DNA of 64,000 bases from G963667675 sp965249215 (GTDB lineage Bacteria; Chloroflexota; Dehalococcoidia; Lucifugimonadales; UBA3495): positions 1,054,001 to 1,118,000 of the forward strand of contig CBDFLN010000001.1 in the NCBI GenBank assembly GCA_965249215.1. Reading direction: 5' to 3'. Both the position numbers and the translations under genes were made by a program. Shown here piece after piece: positions 43,235 to 52,103 of the stretch. Numbering within the stretch: position 1 is the first letter of the stretch; each line of letters begins with the position of its first letter. The notes under the pieces were generated by a model, which was not told where the DNA came from, ran no database searches, and saw nothing but the letters and a program-made list of their open reading frames with translations.

Positions 43235-44443
43235 GTGACCGACTCGAAAAGGGCCAAATACCGGGTTGGGATGATAGGTGTTGGGATCCAAGGTCTCGTA
43301 CACGCTCGATCCTATATGCACAATCCCCATACACAGATCGTCGCCGCCGCAGACACTGACCCCGAAAACCTATCACTGTTCACCGAGAGTTTCGGTGTAC
43401 CGGGGTATAGCAGCTATGAGGAGATGCTACACAAGGAGCAGATCGACATAGCGGCGCCGGTCTTGCCAGTCAGGGAGAACGCAAAGGCTATCGTGGCCGC
43501 CGCAAGAGCGGGAGTGAAGGCCATTTTTTGTGAGAAGCCGCTCACCGCAAGCCTGGAAGAGGCCGACCGCACGGTCGAAGAGTGCCGGTCGCGCGGGGTC
43601 TATTTCTACGGTGGCCACACCTATAGAAACTACCCGCAGTTATGGCAGGCGCGGGAGATGATAGAGGCAGGTGAGATCGGCGAGGTCCAGAGCATCAACC
43701 TCTACGACGACAATGGCCAGGGAGGATGCCACTGGATGAGCGTGGTCCGAATGTTCGCGGGGGACTCCAACGTGGACTGGGTAGTTGGCTGGGTGGCTGG
43801 CGACCCCTTCAGCGACTTCGAAGGAGACGAGTACACCGAGCGCGAAGGCGACATTGGGGTCAAGAAGATCGGGGGATACATCCGGTTTGACAACGGCATT
43901 GAATGTTTCAGTCAATACCGTACGACAAAGGTGGGGATTGAGGTATTTTGCAGCCGTGGGGTGTTCGTATACGACGGGGCCGCCTTCCGCATGTGGAAAG
44001 CCAAACAAGGCGCCAAGGGAACGTACATGGCGGACTTACAGGAGATCGAAGATCTCTTCCCGGACACCAAGACTTACGATCAGGGCGACCTTTTCTCTGA
44101 TACCCGTAGATTCGATGGTGAGGGCTGGGCCATTCCCGAGAATCGCCTGAACGACACCGTGCAGCGGGTCGTGGACTCGCTTGAGACCGGAGTTGAGCCC
44201 AGGTGCAGCGGCGACGACCTGCGCAAGTCGCTCGAGATATGCATCGCTCTGCGGGAGTCGCACCGGCGGGGCCACACTCAGGTCAAGTTGCCGCTTGAGG
44301 ATCGCAGCCTGAAACTCATGCCGGAGACAGCCCGATGGATGAACAAAAAGGACCTGCTGGAACCACCCCTATGGGCGCAGACAGATGCCACTAGCCAGCA
44401 ATGGTACGCGGAGACGATGGCCCGGCACAGGAAGCCGATGTAA
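43235..44443 (+). CDS. Gfo/Idh/MocA family oxidoreductase
   Basis: A 402-residue protein starting at GTG with AGGAG upstream. The N-terminal Rossmann fold has V-G-M-I-G-V-G-I-Q-G (~10-19) for NAD(P). The C-E-K-P-L-T motif (~95-100) supplies the conserved Lys of the family, and H-T-Y-R-N (~127-131) the region of substrate contact. The C-terminal sheet domain is present (~140-330). These enzymes oxidise or reduce sugars and cyclitols such as myo-inositol, usually at a ring hydroxyl. It is the second gene of the LLM / Gfo-Idh / aldo-keto run, which suggests a sugar- or polyol-derived compound. Confidence 0.9.
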   Translation: MTDSKRAKYRVGMIGVGIQGLVHARSYMHNPHTQIVAAADTDPENLSLFTESFGVPGYSSYEEMLHKEQIDIAAPVLPVRENAKAIVAAARAGVKAIFCEKPLTASLEEADRTVEECRSRGVYFYGGHTYRNYPQLWQAREMIEAGEIGEVQSINLYDDNGQGGCHWMSVVRMFAGDSNVDWVVGWVAGDPFSDFEGDEYTEREGDIGVKKIGGYIRFDNGIECFSQYRTTKVGIEVFCSRGVFVYDGAAFRMWKAKQGAKGTYMADLQEIEDLFPDTKTYDQGDLFSDTRRFDGEGWAIPENRLNDTVQRVVDSLETGVEPRCSGDDLRKSLEICIALRESHRRGHTQVKLPLEDRSLKLMPETARWMNKKDLLEPPLWAQTDATSQQWYAETMARHRKPM

Positions 44444-44500
44444 CGGTGAACAAGATGGACTGCCATGGTTCCAATGCACCAACCCGCATCAACGGCGGTC

Positions 44501-44525
44501 GCCTCCTCAGCTATGCTGAGGAGGC
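44501..44525. repeat. Perfect 11-bp hairpin between Gfo/Idh and aldo/keto reductase genes
   Basis: GCCTCCTCAGC (44501-44511), loop TAT, and GCTGAGGAGGC (44515-44525) form an unbroken stem. It lies 58 bases after the Gfo/Idh stop. There is no T-run after it, so it could be a transcript-end stabiliser or a protein site rather than a standard terminator. Confidence 0.55.
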
Positions 44526-44718
44526 CCTGCCGCGTCTACACGTCCTGCCCATATCCCAACTTGTAACACGGGCGCTGTTATCCTTCGGATAGGCTGTGTT
44601 CTGTGCGAAGATAACGACGCAGGTGGCGGCTCAACTACCGTATGACTGCGGTGGCTAATCCCCAATTATCTCAGGAGCCAAACTGGCTGGAGTCGCGAGA
44701 TCGGGAGGAGGCAGATCA

Positions 44719-45720
44719 ATGGAATACCGTAAATTCGGGCCCACGGACCTGACAGTGTCGGTGCTTGGCTTTGGTTGCTATGAGTATGCGGGCGGCGAGT
44801 ACGGCGATAAAATGGCCGCCGCTATACGAAGCGCCTTAGACCGGGGCGTAACTTGTTTCGATACCGCGCCTCACTATGGACCGACAAGAAGCGGAGAGTC
44901 CGAACTTTTGTTGGGCAGGACCTTGGGCCCGCGTCGTAAAGACGTGGTAGTGGTGACCAAATGCGGGTTGGGGTGGCAGGGTTCACAACTCGACAGGCTA
45001 AAGGGCAGGGATGGCCGGAGGGAGTCAATTCTGCCTTTGGTCGACCAAAGTCTTAAGCGGATGCGCACAGATTACATTGATGTGCTGCTGGTCCACGCGC
45101 CGGATGTGAACGCGCCTTTTGATGAGACCATGGGCGCCCTGGATAGCGTGGTGCAGCAAGGGAAAGTCCGATATGTTGGTGTCTCCAATTTCACGCTGGA
45201 CCAGATCAAAGAGTGTGAGGCGACTCGGCGGATTCAAGTGGTCCAATACGATTACAACACGTTCGACCGGCGGGTGGAGCAAGAGCTCTACCCCTATTGC
45301 CGGCAGCAGAACATCGGCGTGATGACCTACGGTTCAATGGGCTTTGGCTTATTGGCTGGAACCTACACCACGGACACCAAGTTTCCAGATAACGACTATC
45401 GGGGAAGGGGTGGCAGCGCCGGATGGGATGGAGGGATGCTGGCTCTGGAGCATAGGGAGCGAAACTTGCAGGTTGTTGAGGATTTGAAGCCCATCGCGGC
45501 GAAGCGGGGCAAAACTATGCCGCAGCTTGCGTTGAGGTGGGTCCTAAACCACCCCGCCGTGAGCGTTGCCCTGGTCGGCACCCTGAATGTCCAGGAATTG
45601 GAAGAGAATTTGGGAGTCCTGGATTGGGCGCTTTCGGACGAAGACCTGAGGGAGGTAGATGAGGTGTTCGCCAGGTACGGTGTGGATACGCATCCCGCAA
45701 TCAGCCTAGACCCCGAGTAA
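44719..45720 (+). CDS. Aldo/keto reductase
   Basis: A 333-residue (beta/alpha)8 NADPH-dependent reductase. The active-site tetrad residues are visible: Asp in C-F-D-T-A-P-H-Y-G (~52-60, also giving Tyr), Lys in V-V-T-K-C-G (~78-83), and His in V-L-L-V-H-A-P-D (~118-125). G-V-S-N-F (~154-158) and the L-R-W-V-L-N-H-P-A-V-S-V-A-L-V-G-T (~275-291) cofactor segment follow. RBS GGAGGAGG is close to the ATG. It is 275 bases downstream of the Gfo/Idh gene. Enzymes of this group act on sugar-derived aldehydes and ketones. Substrate undetermined. Confidence 0.92.
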   Translation: MEYRKFGPTDLTVSVLGFGCYEYAGGEYGDKMAAAIRSALDRGVTCFDTAPHYGPTRSGESELLLGRTLGPRRKDVVVVTKCGLGWQGSQLDRLKGRDGRRESILPLVDQSLKRMRTDYIDVLLVHAPDVNAPFDETMGALDSVVQQGKVRYVGVSNFTLDQIKECEATRRIQVVQYDYNTFDRRVEQELYPYCRQQNIGVMTYGSMGFGLLAGTYTTDTKFPDNDYRGRGGSAGWDGGMLALEHRERNLQVVEDLKPIAAKRGKTMPQLALRWVLNHPAVSVALVGTLNVQELEENLGVLDWALSDEDLREVDEVFARYGVDTHPAISLDPE

Positions 45721-45924
45721 CGGAACATTAGCAGCCATTGGGTTCCATCCGGAAGATTCCGTTAATATTGACCAGGCGGGGAACATAACGGTAGGATACG
45801 GTGTATCGGATGGTTCGGTCTCTCGTGCAGAATTGATTGTATTAGTCAGATATCCGGACGCCCCTTGGCAATCTGCGCCCTTGCCAATCTGACTCGAACA
45901 ATAGTGACATAGGAGTAGGCGTAC

Positions 45925-47385
45925 ATGGCGGACAAAGAAGATCTCGCTTTAATGGCCCACTTGTTGCGCCGCGCTGGATTCGGCGCCAGCCGTGACGAGC
46001 TGGAGGCCAGGGTCGCCCAGGGGTATGACAACGTCGTGGAAGAACTGCTGAACCCCGGCGATGAGCCCGGCATCGATATGGACCTGCTCTTCCGGGCCTA
46101 TCCCAATTACATCGAAAGCGCGGAAATCCGGTTGGCCGAGACGGAAGTTGTCCACCGGATGATCCACGGCCAATACCAACTGCGAGAGAAAATCGCCCTG
46201 TTCTGGCATACTACCCTTTGTTCAGCCGACAACAAGCTCTGCAACGAACGGAACAACATCTTCCAATACGACGCGTTTCGGGACATGGGGTTGGGCAGCT
46301 ACAAGGACCTGCTCATGTATATCGCCAGGGACCCCTGCATGATTTACTACCTGGACAACCAGGAGAACCACAAGGGCGCCATCAACGAGAACTTCGGCAG
46401 GGAGCTGTTGGAGTTGTTTTCCCTGGGAGTGGGAATGGACGGGGAGGACAACTATACCCAAGAAGACGTCATGGAATGCGCCCGGGCATTCACGGGCTAT
46501 GGTCTGGCCCCCAACTACCCGGCGTTTCCTTACGGCCGGACTCCCTTCTATTTTCGCTATGACGCCACAGACCATGATGACGGCGAGAAGACTTTCCTGG
46601 GAGAGACCGGAAACTGGAACGGTGAGGACATCATCGAGATTATCTGCAAGCAGCCTGCTTGCGCCCGCTTCATCTCCCGGAAGCTGTACGACTGGTTCGT
46701 GGCGGACGAGCCGTCGGTCCCCAACTGGATGATGACCCCGCCCCAGGACATGGAGGCGATCAAACAGTTGGAGAAGGCTTACTTCGACTCCGGCTACGAG
46801 ATACGGTCCATGCTGAGGGTCCTCTTCAAGTCCGATTTTTTCAAGAACTCCCAGTTCACCAAGGTCAAGAGCCCCGCCGACGTGGTGGTTGGCTCTATGC
46901 GCATGGCCCACGGTGTGGTAGATGACCTCTACTACCCGCTGATCATGGCCCAGCCCACCAAGGAGAATGAGGGTATCCTCATCTGGACCGACGAGATCGC
47001 CTTTATGGGCATGGAGGTTCTCCAACCGCCAACGGTGGAAGGCTGGCACATGGGGCTGGACTGGATCAACAGCGGCAGCATCCTCGACAGGGTCAACTTC
47101 GCCGCAAAAACTCTGGGCAACACCGAGCTACCCGGCGTCAAGTCGATGATCCAGCGGCTCATGGCCCAGGGTGAAAGCTTGTCCCCGGAGCAACTCGTGA
47201 ACGGTTGTCTGAACTTAGTTGGGCCCATCCCGGTGCCCGATGCGACCCGTCAAGAGTTGGTGGACCACGCAGCCAAAGGCGGAGAGTTGCGCCACGGCAC
47301 GGAATCCGAGCGGGACGATTTCAGCCAGCGTTCCGGGCAGATGTTCCAGTTGATCGTCAGCACCTCCGCCTACCAGTTCGGATAG
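45925..47385 (+). CDS. DUF1800 domain protein
   Basis: A 486-residue protein with the DUF1800 blocks: H-L-L-R-R-A-G-F-G-A (~13-22), L-R-E-K-I-A-L-F-W-H (~87-96), N-E-N-F-G-R-E-L-L-E-L-F-S-L-G (~156-170), and Y-T-Q-E-D-V-M-E-C-A-R-A-F-T-G (~177-192). Function is unknown. It is nearly always found directly upstream of a DUF1501 gene, as here (46 bases between). No signal peptide is seen; the family's extracellular members have one. RBS TAGGAGTAGG precedes the ATG. Confidence 0.9.
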   Translation: MADKEDLALMAHLLRRAGFGASRDELEARVAQGYDNVVEELLNPGDEPGIDMDLLFRAYPNYIESAEIRLAETEVVHRMIHGQYQLREKIALFWHTTLCSADNKLCNERNNIFQYDAFRDMGLGSYKDLLMYIARDPCMIYYLDNQENHKGAINENFGRELLELFSLGVGMDGEDNYTQEDVMECARAFTGYGLAPNYPAFPYGRTPFYFRYDATDHDDGEKTFLGETGNWNGEDIIEIICKQPACARFISRKLYDWFVADEPSVPNWMMTPPQDMEAIKQLEKAYFDSGYEIRSMLRVLFKSDFFKNSQFTKVKSPADVVVGSMRMAHGVVDDLYYPLIMAQPTKENEGILIWTDEIAFMGMEVLQPPTVEGWHMGLDWINSGSILDRVNFAAKTLGNTELPGVKSMIQRLMAQGESLSPEQLVNGCLNLVGPIPVPDATRQELVDHAAKGGELRHGTESERDDFSQRSGQMFQLIVSTSAYQFG

Positions 47386-47431
47386 GCGGCCAACCCATCG
47401 GGAAACGGACACTGGCAACGGAGGAACGACC

Positions 47432-48568
47432 ATGGTGACAACTGGTAAAGACCCGGTGTTGGCCGTAGTGGCCTTGGCTGGCGGCAACGACATGATGAAC
47501 AACGTCATCCCTTACACCGACCCCCATTACCGGGACCTGCGACCCCGCCTGGGGATTCCCGAGGACCAGATTGTTCCCTTTACCGATGCCCTGGGTTTCC
47601 ATCCGTCCTTCGCTCCCATGAAGAAGTACTGGGACGAGGGCAACCTGGCGATCATCCTGGGGGCGGGACACCCCAACCCCAGCATGTCCCACTTCCGGTC
47701 CTTGGACATCTGGGCCACCTGCGACCCCTACGACATGGCGAATGACGGTTGGTTGGGCCGGACGATCCAGGCCCTGGACCCCAAGGCGGAAAACGTCCTT
47801 ACGGGGGTCAACTTCGGCCGGGGCCTGCCCCGGGCGATGGCCAAGGAAGCGGTGCCGGTGGCGTCGGTGGGTGACCTTGCCAAGTACGGTCTGCTAACGG
47901 AGTTCAAGCGGGAGCATGAGCGCAGCGAGGCCTTGGACATCTTTGGCCGGATGTACGCTCCCCTCATCGGCACGGGCCAGGTGGACAGCATCATCCGGCG
48001 CACCGGCATCGACGCCATGACTGGAGCCGAGGTTCTGGTCACCGCCCCGGGCAAGTACCAGTCCGACGTCGAGTACATGTACGGCAACATAGGGGAGTAC
48101 CTGCGGGACATGGTGCAGGTCCACAACGCCGGCTTCGGCACCCAGGTAATGTACACCAGCTCCCCCTACAACCTGTGGGACCACCACGCAGGCCAATTGA
48201 TAGGGCAGTCCAGCCTGTTGGAGAACACGGCGAACAACGTGGACGCCTTCTTCACCGACCTGCGGCAGCACAGCATCAGCGATAACGTCGTAATGATGAT
48301 CTACACGGAGTTCGGCCGCCGGGCCAAGGACAACGGTACCGGCACCGACCACGGCGCAGCTGGGGTCACCTTCGTAGTGGGGGAGCCGGTGAAGGGCGGC
48401 ATCTACGGTGAGTACCCGTCCATGAAGCTGGAGGACTTGGACGAGAACGGGAACCTGAAGCACAACGTGGACTTCCGGTCAGCTTACACCACCTTATTAG
48501 AGCGGTGGCTGGGCGTAGACGCCAAGCCCATTGTGGGTGGTTCTTTTGAGCACCTGGACTTGCTGTAG
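47432..48568 (+). CDS. DUF1501 domain protein lacking a signal peptide
   Basis: A 378-residue protein of the sulfatase/alkaline-phosphatase-like DUF1501 family. It begins V-L-A-V-V-A-L-A-G-G-N-D-M-M-N (~10-24), the N-terminal core strand, then L-G-F-H-P-S-F-A-P-M (~52-61), and later T-E-F-G-R-R-A-K-D-N and T-D-H-G-A-A-G (~290-310), the metal-site-like region. Family members usually carry a twin-arginine leader before this core; here the core starts at once with a good RBS (CGGAGGAACGACC), so the protein should stay in the cytoplasm. It pairs with the DUF1800 gene upstream. Reaction unknown. Confidence 0.9.
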   Translation: MVTTGKDPVLAVVALAGGNDMMNNVIPYTDPHYRDLRPRLGIPEDQIVPFTDALGFHPSFAPMKKYWDEGNLAIILGAGHPNPSMSHFRSLDIWATCDPYDMANDGWLGRTIQALDPKAENVLTGVNFGRGLPRAMAKEAVPVASVGDLAKYGLLTEFKREHERSEALDIFGRMYAPLIGTGQVDSIIRRTGIDAMTGAEVLVTAPGKYQSDVEYMYGNIGEYLRDMVQVHNAGFGTQVMYTSSPYNLWDHHAGQLIGQSSLLENTANNVDAFFTDLRQHSISDNVVMMIYTEFGRRAKDNGTGTDHGAAGVTFVVGEPVKGGIYGEYPSMKLEDLDENGNLKHNVDFRSAYTTLLERWLGVDAKPIVGGSFEHLDLL

Positions 48569-48754
48569 AGTCGACCTACTGCCGCTAGTCCGATGTGGGT
48601 GGAGCCCAGGCCACCGCGAATAACTGGCTGGGTTGGTTGATCAGTTCCTGTAGAACAACACAGGCCAACGCCTTTTTCGGTGGCCGGCCTTGTCCAGAGG
48701 AGACCCCAGTAAAGATCATTCAGCAAACATACCGAATGGTTTAGGAGGCGAATC

Positions 48755-49870
48755 GTGGCAGACGGCCAAAGTGTTCTTCTGGGTGTTACCGACCGTACCT
48801 TCGGTTACAGCTTCACCGTTGGCGGTGGTAGAGGCTTCCGCATCCCAATAGACATCGCCCAGGCGCCCGACGATCTGGTCTATGTGGTGAATCGCGGCTA
48901 CGAACATCCGCCGGGAAGAGCCTATCACGTCCGGGTCAAACTTATCAGACTAGACGACCATGGGGATGACTTCATCAACGAGTTCGGCTCCTATGGCGAG
49001 GGACCCGGCGAGTTCTTTTGGCCTACCTCCATCACGCTGGACAAAGACATCAACGTGTACGTCGCCGACCAGTTCCTGAACCGGATCAACATTTTCAACA
49101 AAGACGGCGAGTATCTCAGCCATTGGGGTGACTCCGGCTCCGGAGACGGCGAGCTTAACTGGCCCTCGGGCGTGGCTATCCGCGATGACGTAATCTTTGT
49201 CGTTGACGGCCGGAACCACCGGGTCCAGAAGTTCAGTCTGGACGGAAAATATATAGGCCAGTTCGGCCGTTTCGGAGACGGTCCGGGGCAGCTGAACACT
49301 CCCTGGGGCATTGATCTGGACAAGCACGGCAACGTGTTTGTGGCCGACTGGCGCAACGACCGCGTACAGTCCTTCACCGCCGCCGGCGAGTGGCTGCAGT
49401 CCTTTGGAAAGCCCGGTACCGGCGGCGACCACTCCATAGTCCGGCTGCACGGTGGTCTCAGAGAAATACCCAGGACCCCTGGGGAGTTCAACCGCCCCAC
49501 CGGCGTCGCTGTTGACAGCGACGGCGACATCTACGTGGCCGACTGGTTGAACAACCGGGTACAGGTCTTGACGGCGGAGGGCCGGTTCATCACCGAGTTA
49601 ACCGGCGACGGTGGTCTATCCAAAGCGGGCGTGGAGCACCTTACCCAGGCCGTGGATTTCGGCCGGCAGCGCAACACTGTGCGGGACAGGAGCCAGGAGA
49701 GGCTGTTGTGGGCGCCGATTTGCGTCGAGTTCGATGACGACCGGCGCAGGCTGATAATAGGGGACTCCTCCCGGCATCGTCTCCAGGTCTACCAGAAATA
49801 CACCGAGGACGTAATCCACAATCCCGAGACATTGACCCCGGAACGCGCTTACACGGGGGCGTTGAATTAA
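48755..49870 (+). CDS. NHL-repeat beta-propeller protein
   Basis: A 371-residue protein starting at GTG with TTAGGAGGCG upstream. At least five blades are seen as G-x-G-P-G-x-F-x-x-P-x-x-I/V-x-x-D-x-x-x-x-V/I-Y-V-A-D-x-x-x-N-R-V/I-x-x-F motifs (for example ~84-115, ~133-163, ~180-212 and ~242-282), giving a six-bladed NHL propeller. No membrane segment or signal peptide is obvious. NHL propellers are mostly binding platforms, though peptidyl-hydroxyglycine lyase-type and SMP-30-type enzymes share the fold. It lies 186 bases downstream of DUF1501. Confidence 0.87.
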   Translation: MADGQSVLLGVTDRTFGYSFTVGGGRGFRIPIDIAQAPDDLVYVVNRGYEHPPGRAYHVRVKLIRLDDHGDDFINEFGSYGEGPGEFFWPTSITLDKDINVYVADQFLNRINIFNKDGEYLSHWGDSGSGDGELNWPSGVAIRDDVIFVVDGRNHRVQKFSLDGKYIGQFGRFGDGPGQLNTPWGIDLDKHGNVFVADWRNDRVQSFTAAGEWLQSFGKPGTGGDHSIVRLHGGLREIPRTPGEFNRPTGVAVDSDGDIYVADWLNNRVQVLTAEGRFITELTGDGGLSKAGVEHLTQAVDFGRQRNTVRDRSQERLLWAPICVEFDDDRRRLIIGDSSRHRLQVYQKYTEDVIHNPETLTPERAYTGALN

Positions 49871-50029
49871 GAGCGCCCGACACAAGATCGCTGGCCTCCC
49901 CAACGTCGCAGGCCGGCGGTGACGAATTCGTTCTCAACGTGGCTGGTTCCAAATTAGTTCGGAAACGTGTGATGCATTGGCCTGGCGCAGGGAAACTAGA
50001 CCAACGCGGACGGCGGTGGAAGGCGCTAA

Positions 50030-50120
50030 TGGCGGAGAGGGCGGGATTCGAACCCGCGAGAAGCTGTTGACCCCTACGCGATTTCCAGTCGCGCCCGTTC
50101 GGCCACTCCGGCACCTCTCC
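50030..50120 (-). tRNA. tRNA-Ser (anticodon GGA)
   Basis: A 91-base class II tRNA on the minus strand. Acceptor GGAGAGG pairs with CCTCTCC, the anticodon stem CGCGA/TCGCG carries loop CTGGAAA with anticodon GGA (codons TCC/TCT), and a long variable arm (TAGGGGTCAACAGCTTCT region) precedes the T-arm GCGGG(TTCGAAT)CCCGC. Discriminator G and an encoded CCA follow (TGG at 50030-50032 on the plus strand). Confidence 0.96.
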
Positions 50121-50359
50121 AGAACGGCGCAGCAACCACAGCCCGGCGTTAATGGGACACTCTTAGGGCTTGGGGGGGGGATGCCAGGCTGCGGGGCTGG
50201 CCGGCGTCATTATATTCAATGGCTATTGGCACTGTCCACCGCATAGCTTTCATTCGCCGCCTGTGGTGACCTATAATGTCCCAGCATTCCATGCTTGCCG
50301 GCCCAGGCTTGCTGCCGGTTGTCCAACGGGCCGGACAATGTGACTAGGAGCGGAGACAT

Positions 50360-50683
50360 ATGGCCGAGTCAGGCTTTGTAAAGGTTGCAGAGGTGAACGC
50401 CCTCCCCCCTGGGGAAATGATGGTGGTGGAGTCAGGAGGCGAGCAAGTATTGCTGGTCAACGTCGAGGGCAATGTGTACGCCTGCGAAGACATTTGCTCT
50501 CACGCCTTCGCCTCCCTTTCTGAGGGCGACTTGAGCGGGGCAGAGATCGAGTGCCCGCTGCACGGGTCGGCCTTCAACGTGACCACCGGGGAGGCGCTCA
50601 GCCCGCCTGCCTTCGACAGCATCAAGACCTATCAACTACGGATAGAAGACGGGAACATCCTGCTGGGGCCTCCGAATAGCTAG
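50360..50683 (+). CDS. Rieske-type [2Fe-2S] ferredoxin
   Basis: A 107-residue small Rieske protein. The cluster-binding pair is C-S-H (C~46, H~48) and C-P-L-H (C~65, H~68), spaced as in bacterial biphenyl/toluene dioxygenase ferredoxins. It has no membrane anchor, so it is a soluble electron carrier. Terminal oxygenase or reductase genes are not beside it, so its partner is encoded elsewhere. RBS TAGGAGCGGAG precedes the ATG. Confidence 0.92.
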   Translation: MAESGFVKVAEVNALPPGEMMVVESGGEQVLLVNVEGNVYACEDICSHAFASLSEGDLSGAEIECPLHGSAFNVTTGEALSPPAFDSIKTYQLRIEDGNILLGPPNS

Positions 50684-50790
50684 CGCCAGGCCAATTAGGC
50701 GCTTTTAGCCTCGAATGATCCGCCTCCTACCATGCCGGCGGACCTATGGCCTTCCGAGGAGGTTGCCCGCGGAGCGGCGGGCCTGCGGGC

Positions 50791-51402
50791 CTATTTGAAC
50801 AGGTGCTGCACCAGGGATGACGCGGGATTCAACAACTGGATATGCGAGAATGGCCAGTAGACCAGCCACACCTTCCCGCGCACATTTTCCTCCGGCACTG
50901 GACCCCAGGTGCGGGAATCCCGGCTGTTGCGCCGGTTGTCCCCGATAACATAGTACTCTTTCTCTTTGAGCAACGTCGGCCCGTCGTTGGAGCGGTCCCG
51001 TTCACTCAAGTACGGTTCCTCCAGGAAAACGCCGTCTATGTACACCATCCCGTTCCGTACCGCCACCTCCTCTCCGGGCAGGCCCACGACCCTTTTGACG
51101 AAGTCTTTCCTGGGGTCTCCGGGAAACTGGAACACGATCACTTCGCCCCGTTCGGGCGGATGGATGGCAAAGTGTCCCTCCGGCTCTTCTACGTTCCAAA
51201 ACGGAATTATCCGGGCGATGCGGCCTGTATCTATCTTGAAGTAGACCAGCTTGTTGACCAGTAGATACTGCCCGTCTTCCACCGTCGGTTGCATGCTCGA
51301 CCCGTCGACCTTGAAGTTGGATACGCTTATCTGTAGAAACAGGAAGACAAGCAAGGCGAGGGCCACGGCCTCGACCGTTTCCCTTACAACGCGCGACATC
51401 AT
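50791..51402 (-). CDS. lepB: Signal peptidase I
   Basis: Removes signal peptides from exported proteins at the outer face of the cytoplasmic membrane. A 203-residue single-anchor form: one transmembrane helix (~12-28) and then the catalytic serine in G-S-S-M-Q-P-T (~35-41). The catalytic lysine is in K-R-V-V-G-L-P-G-E (~103-111), and G-D-N-R-R-N-S-R-D-S-R (~152-162) forms box E. This length and single anchor match Gram-positive-like type I peptidases. No partner gene is adjacent. Confidence 0.94.
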   Translation of the reverse strand: MMSRVVRETVEAVALALLVFLFLQISVSNFKVDGSSMQPTVEDGQYLLVNKLVYFKIDTGRIARIIPFWNVEEPEGHFAIHPPERGEVIVFQFPGDPRKDFVKRVVGLPGEEVAVRNGMVYIDGVFLEEPYLSERDRSNDGPTLLKEKEYYVIGDNRRNSRDSRTWGPVPEENVRGKVWLVYWPFSHIQLLNPASSLVQHLFK

Positions 51403-51663
51403 CGTTGCCAGCAGCCCGGATTCAGATTGCGACTCGAATCAATTAGGATAGCAGTACCAAAGCAAGCCTGGGCTTCACCTTCATGCAGCCCTGGGCGCCA
51501 TTAGACGACAACCAGCCGTGTTTGACCATGGTATGGGGAAATTATACACCTGCGCCCCTGCTGCACCGTAGCCCGCGCCGCCTCTGTTTGGGTCTAAACG
51601 GCACATTTGCTACAATCGCCCCAATGCCATCCGCGGCATTCACCACACCAGGAAGGCACATCG

Positions 51664-52011
51664 ATGTCCTTGCATGACCACGGGATCAACAGAAGGCAAA
51701 TTCGGCAAGGCGGCGGCCGTGGCAGCGGGGACGACCACGTGGACGCCATGTTCGGCAGCACCGAGCTTTACATTTACCAGACTCCCAACACCAGGCCGAA
51801 GGGCTTTGAATCGCTTAAGAGCTACCTGGAGGCCCAGGATTGCGAGGTGCTCTTCACCACCGACGGCCCCCCCGAACTCAGCCGCTATGAGACCGTGCGC
51901 GTCACCCGCCGGGACTCGGAGGAAATACCGGACGCTGCGGTAAAGCGGGCCCACAGTTGGGCCCACCGCAGGAATTACCTGCATAGCTTCTTCAAGCCTA
52001 TGTACCGCTAG
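51664..52011 (+). CDS. Small protein of unknown function
   Basis: I do not recognise this 115-residue protein. The ATG at 51664 has AGGAAGG 7 bases upstream, a good start; the open frame extends further but without support. The first ~30 residues are glycine- and charge-rich. The rest alternates strands and helices (E-L-Y-I-Y-Q-T, E-S-L-K-S-Y-L-E-A-Q-D-C-E-V-L-F-T-T-D) and ends in a basic, aromatic tail (A-H-R-R-N-Y-L-H-S-F-F-K-P-M-Y-R). It has no cysteine pair, signal peptide or membrane segment. It is alone between lepB and a dehydrogenase that faces it. Confidence 0.6.
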   Translation: MSLHDHGINRRQIRQGGGRGSGDDHVDAMFGSTELYIYQTPNTRPKGFESLKSYLEAQDCEVLFTTDGPPELSRYETVRVTRRDSEEIPDAAVKRAHSWAHRRNYLHSFFKPMYR

Positions 52012-52103
52012 CAGCCCCAAGGCGCACCGATCAACGGCGGCGGCCGGGCTCTGAAGAGGGGTATGGGACATTCCGCACCGTGCTGGTCGGCTGCAGGCGT
52101 CGG

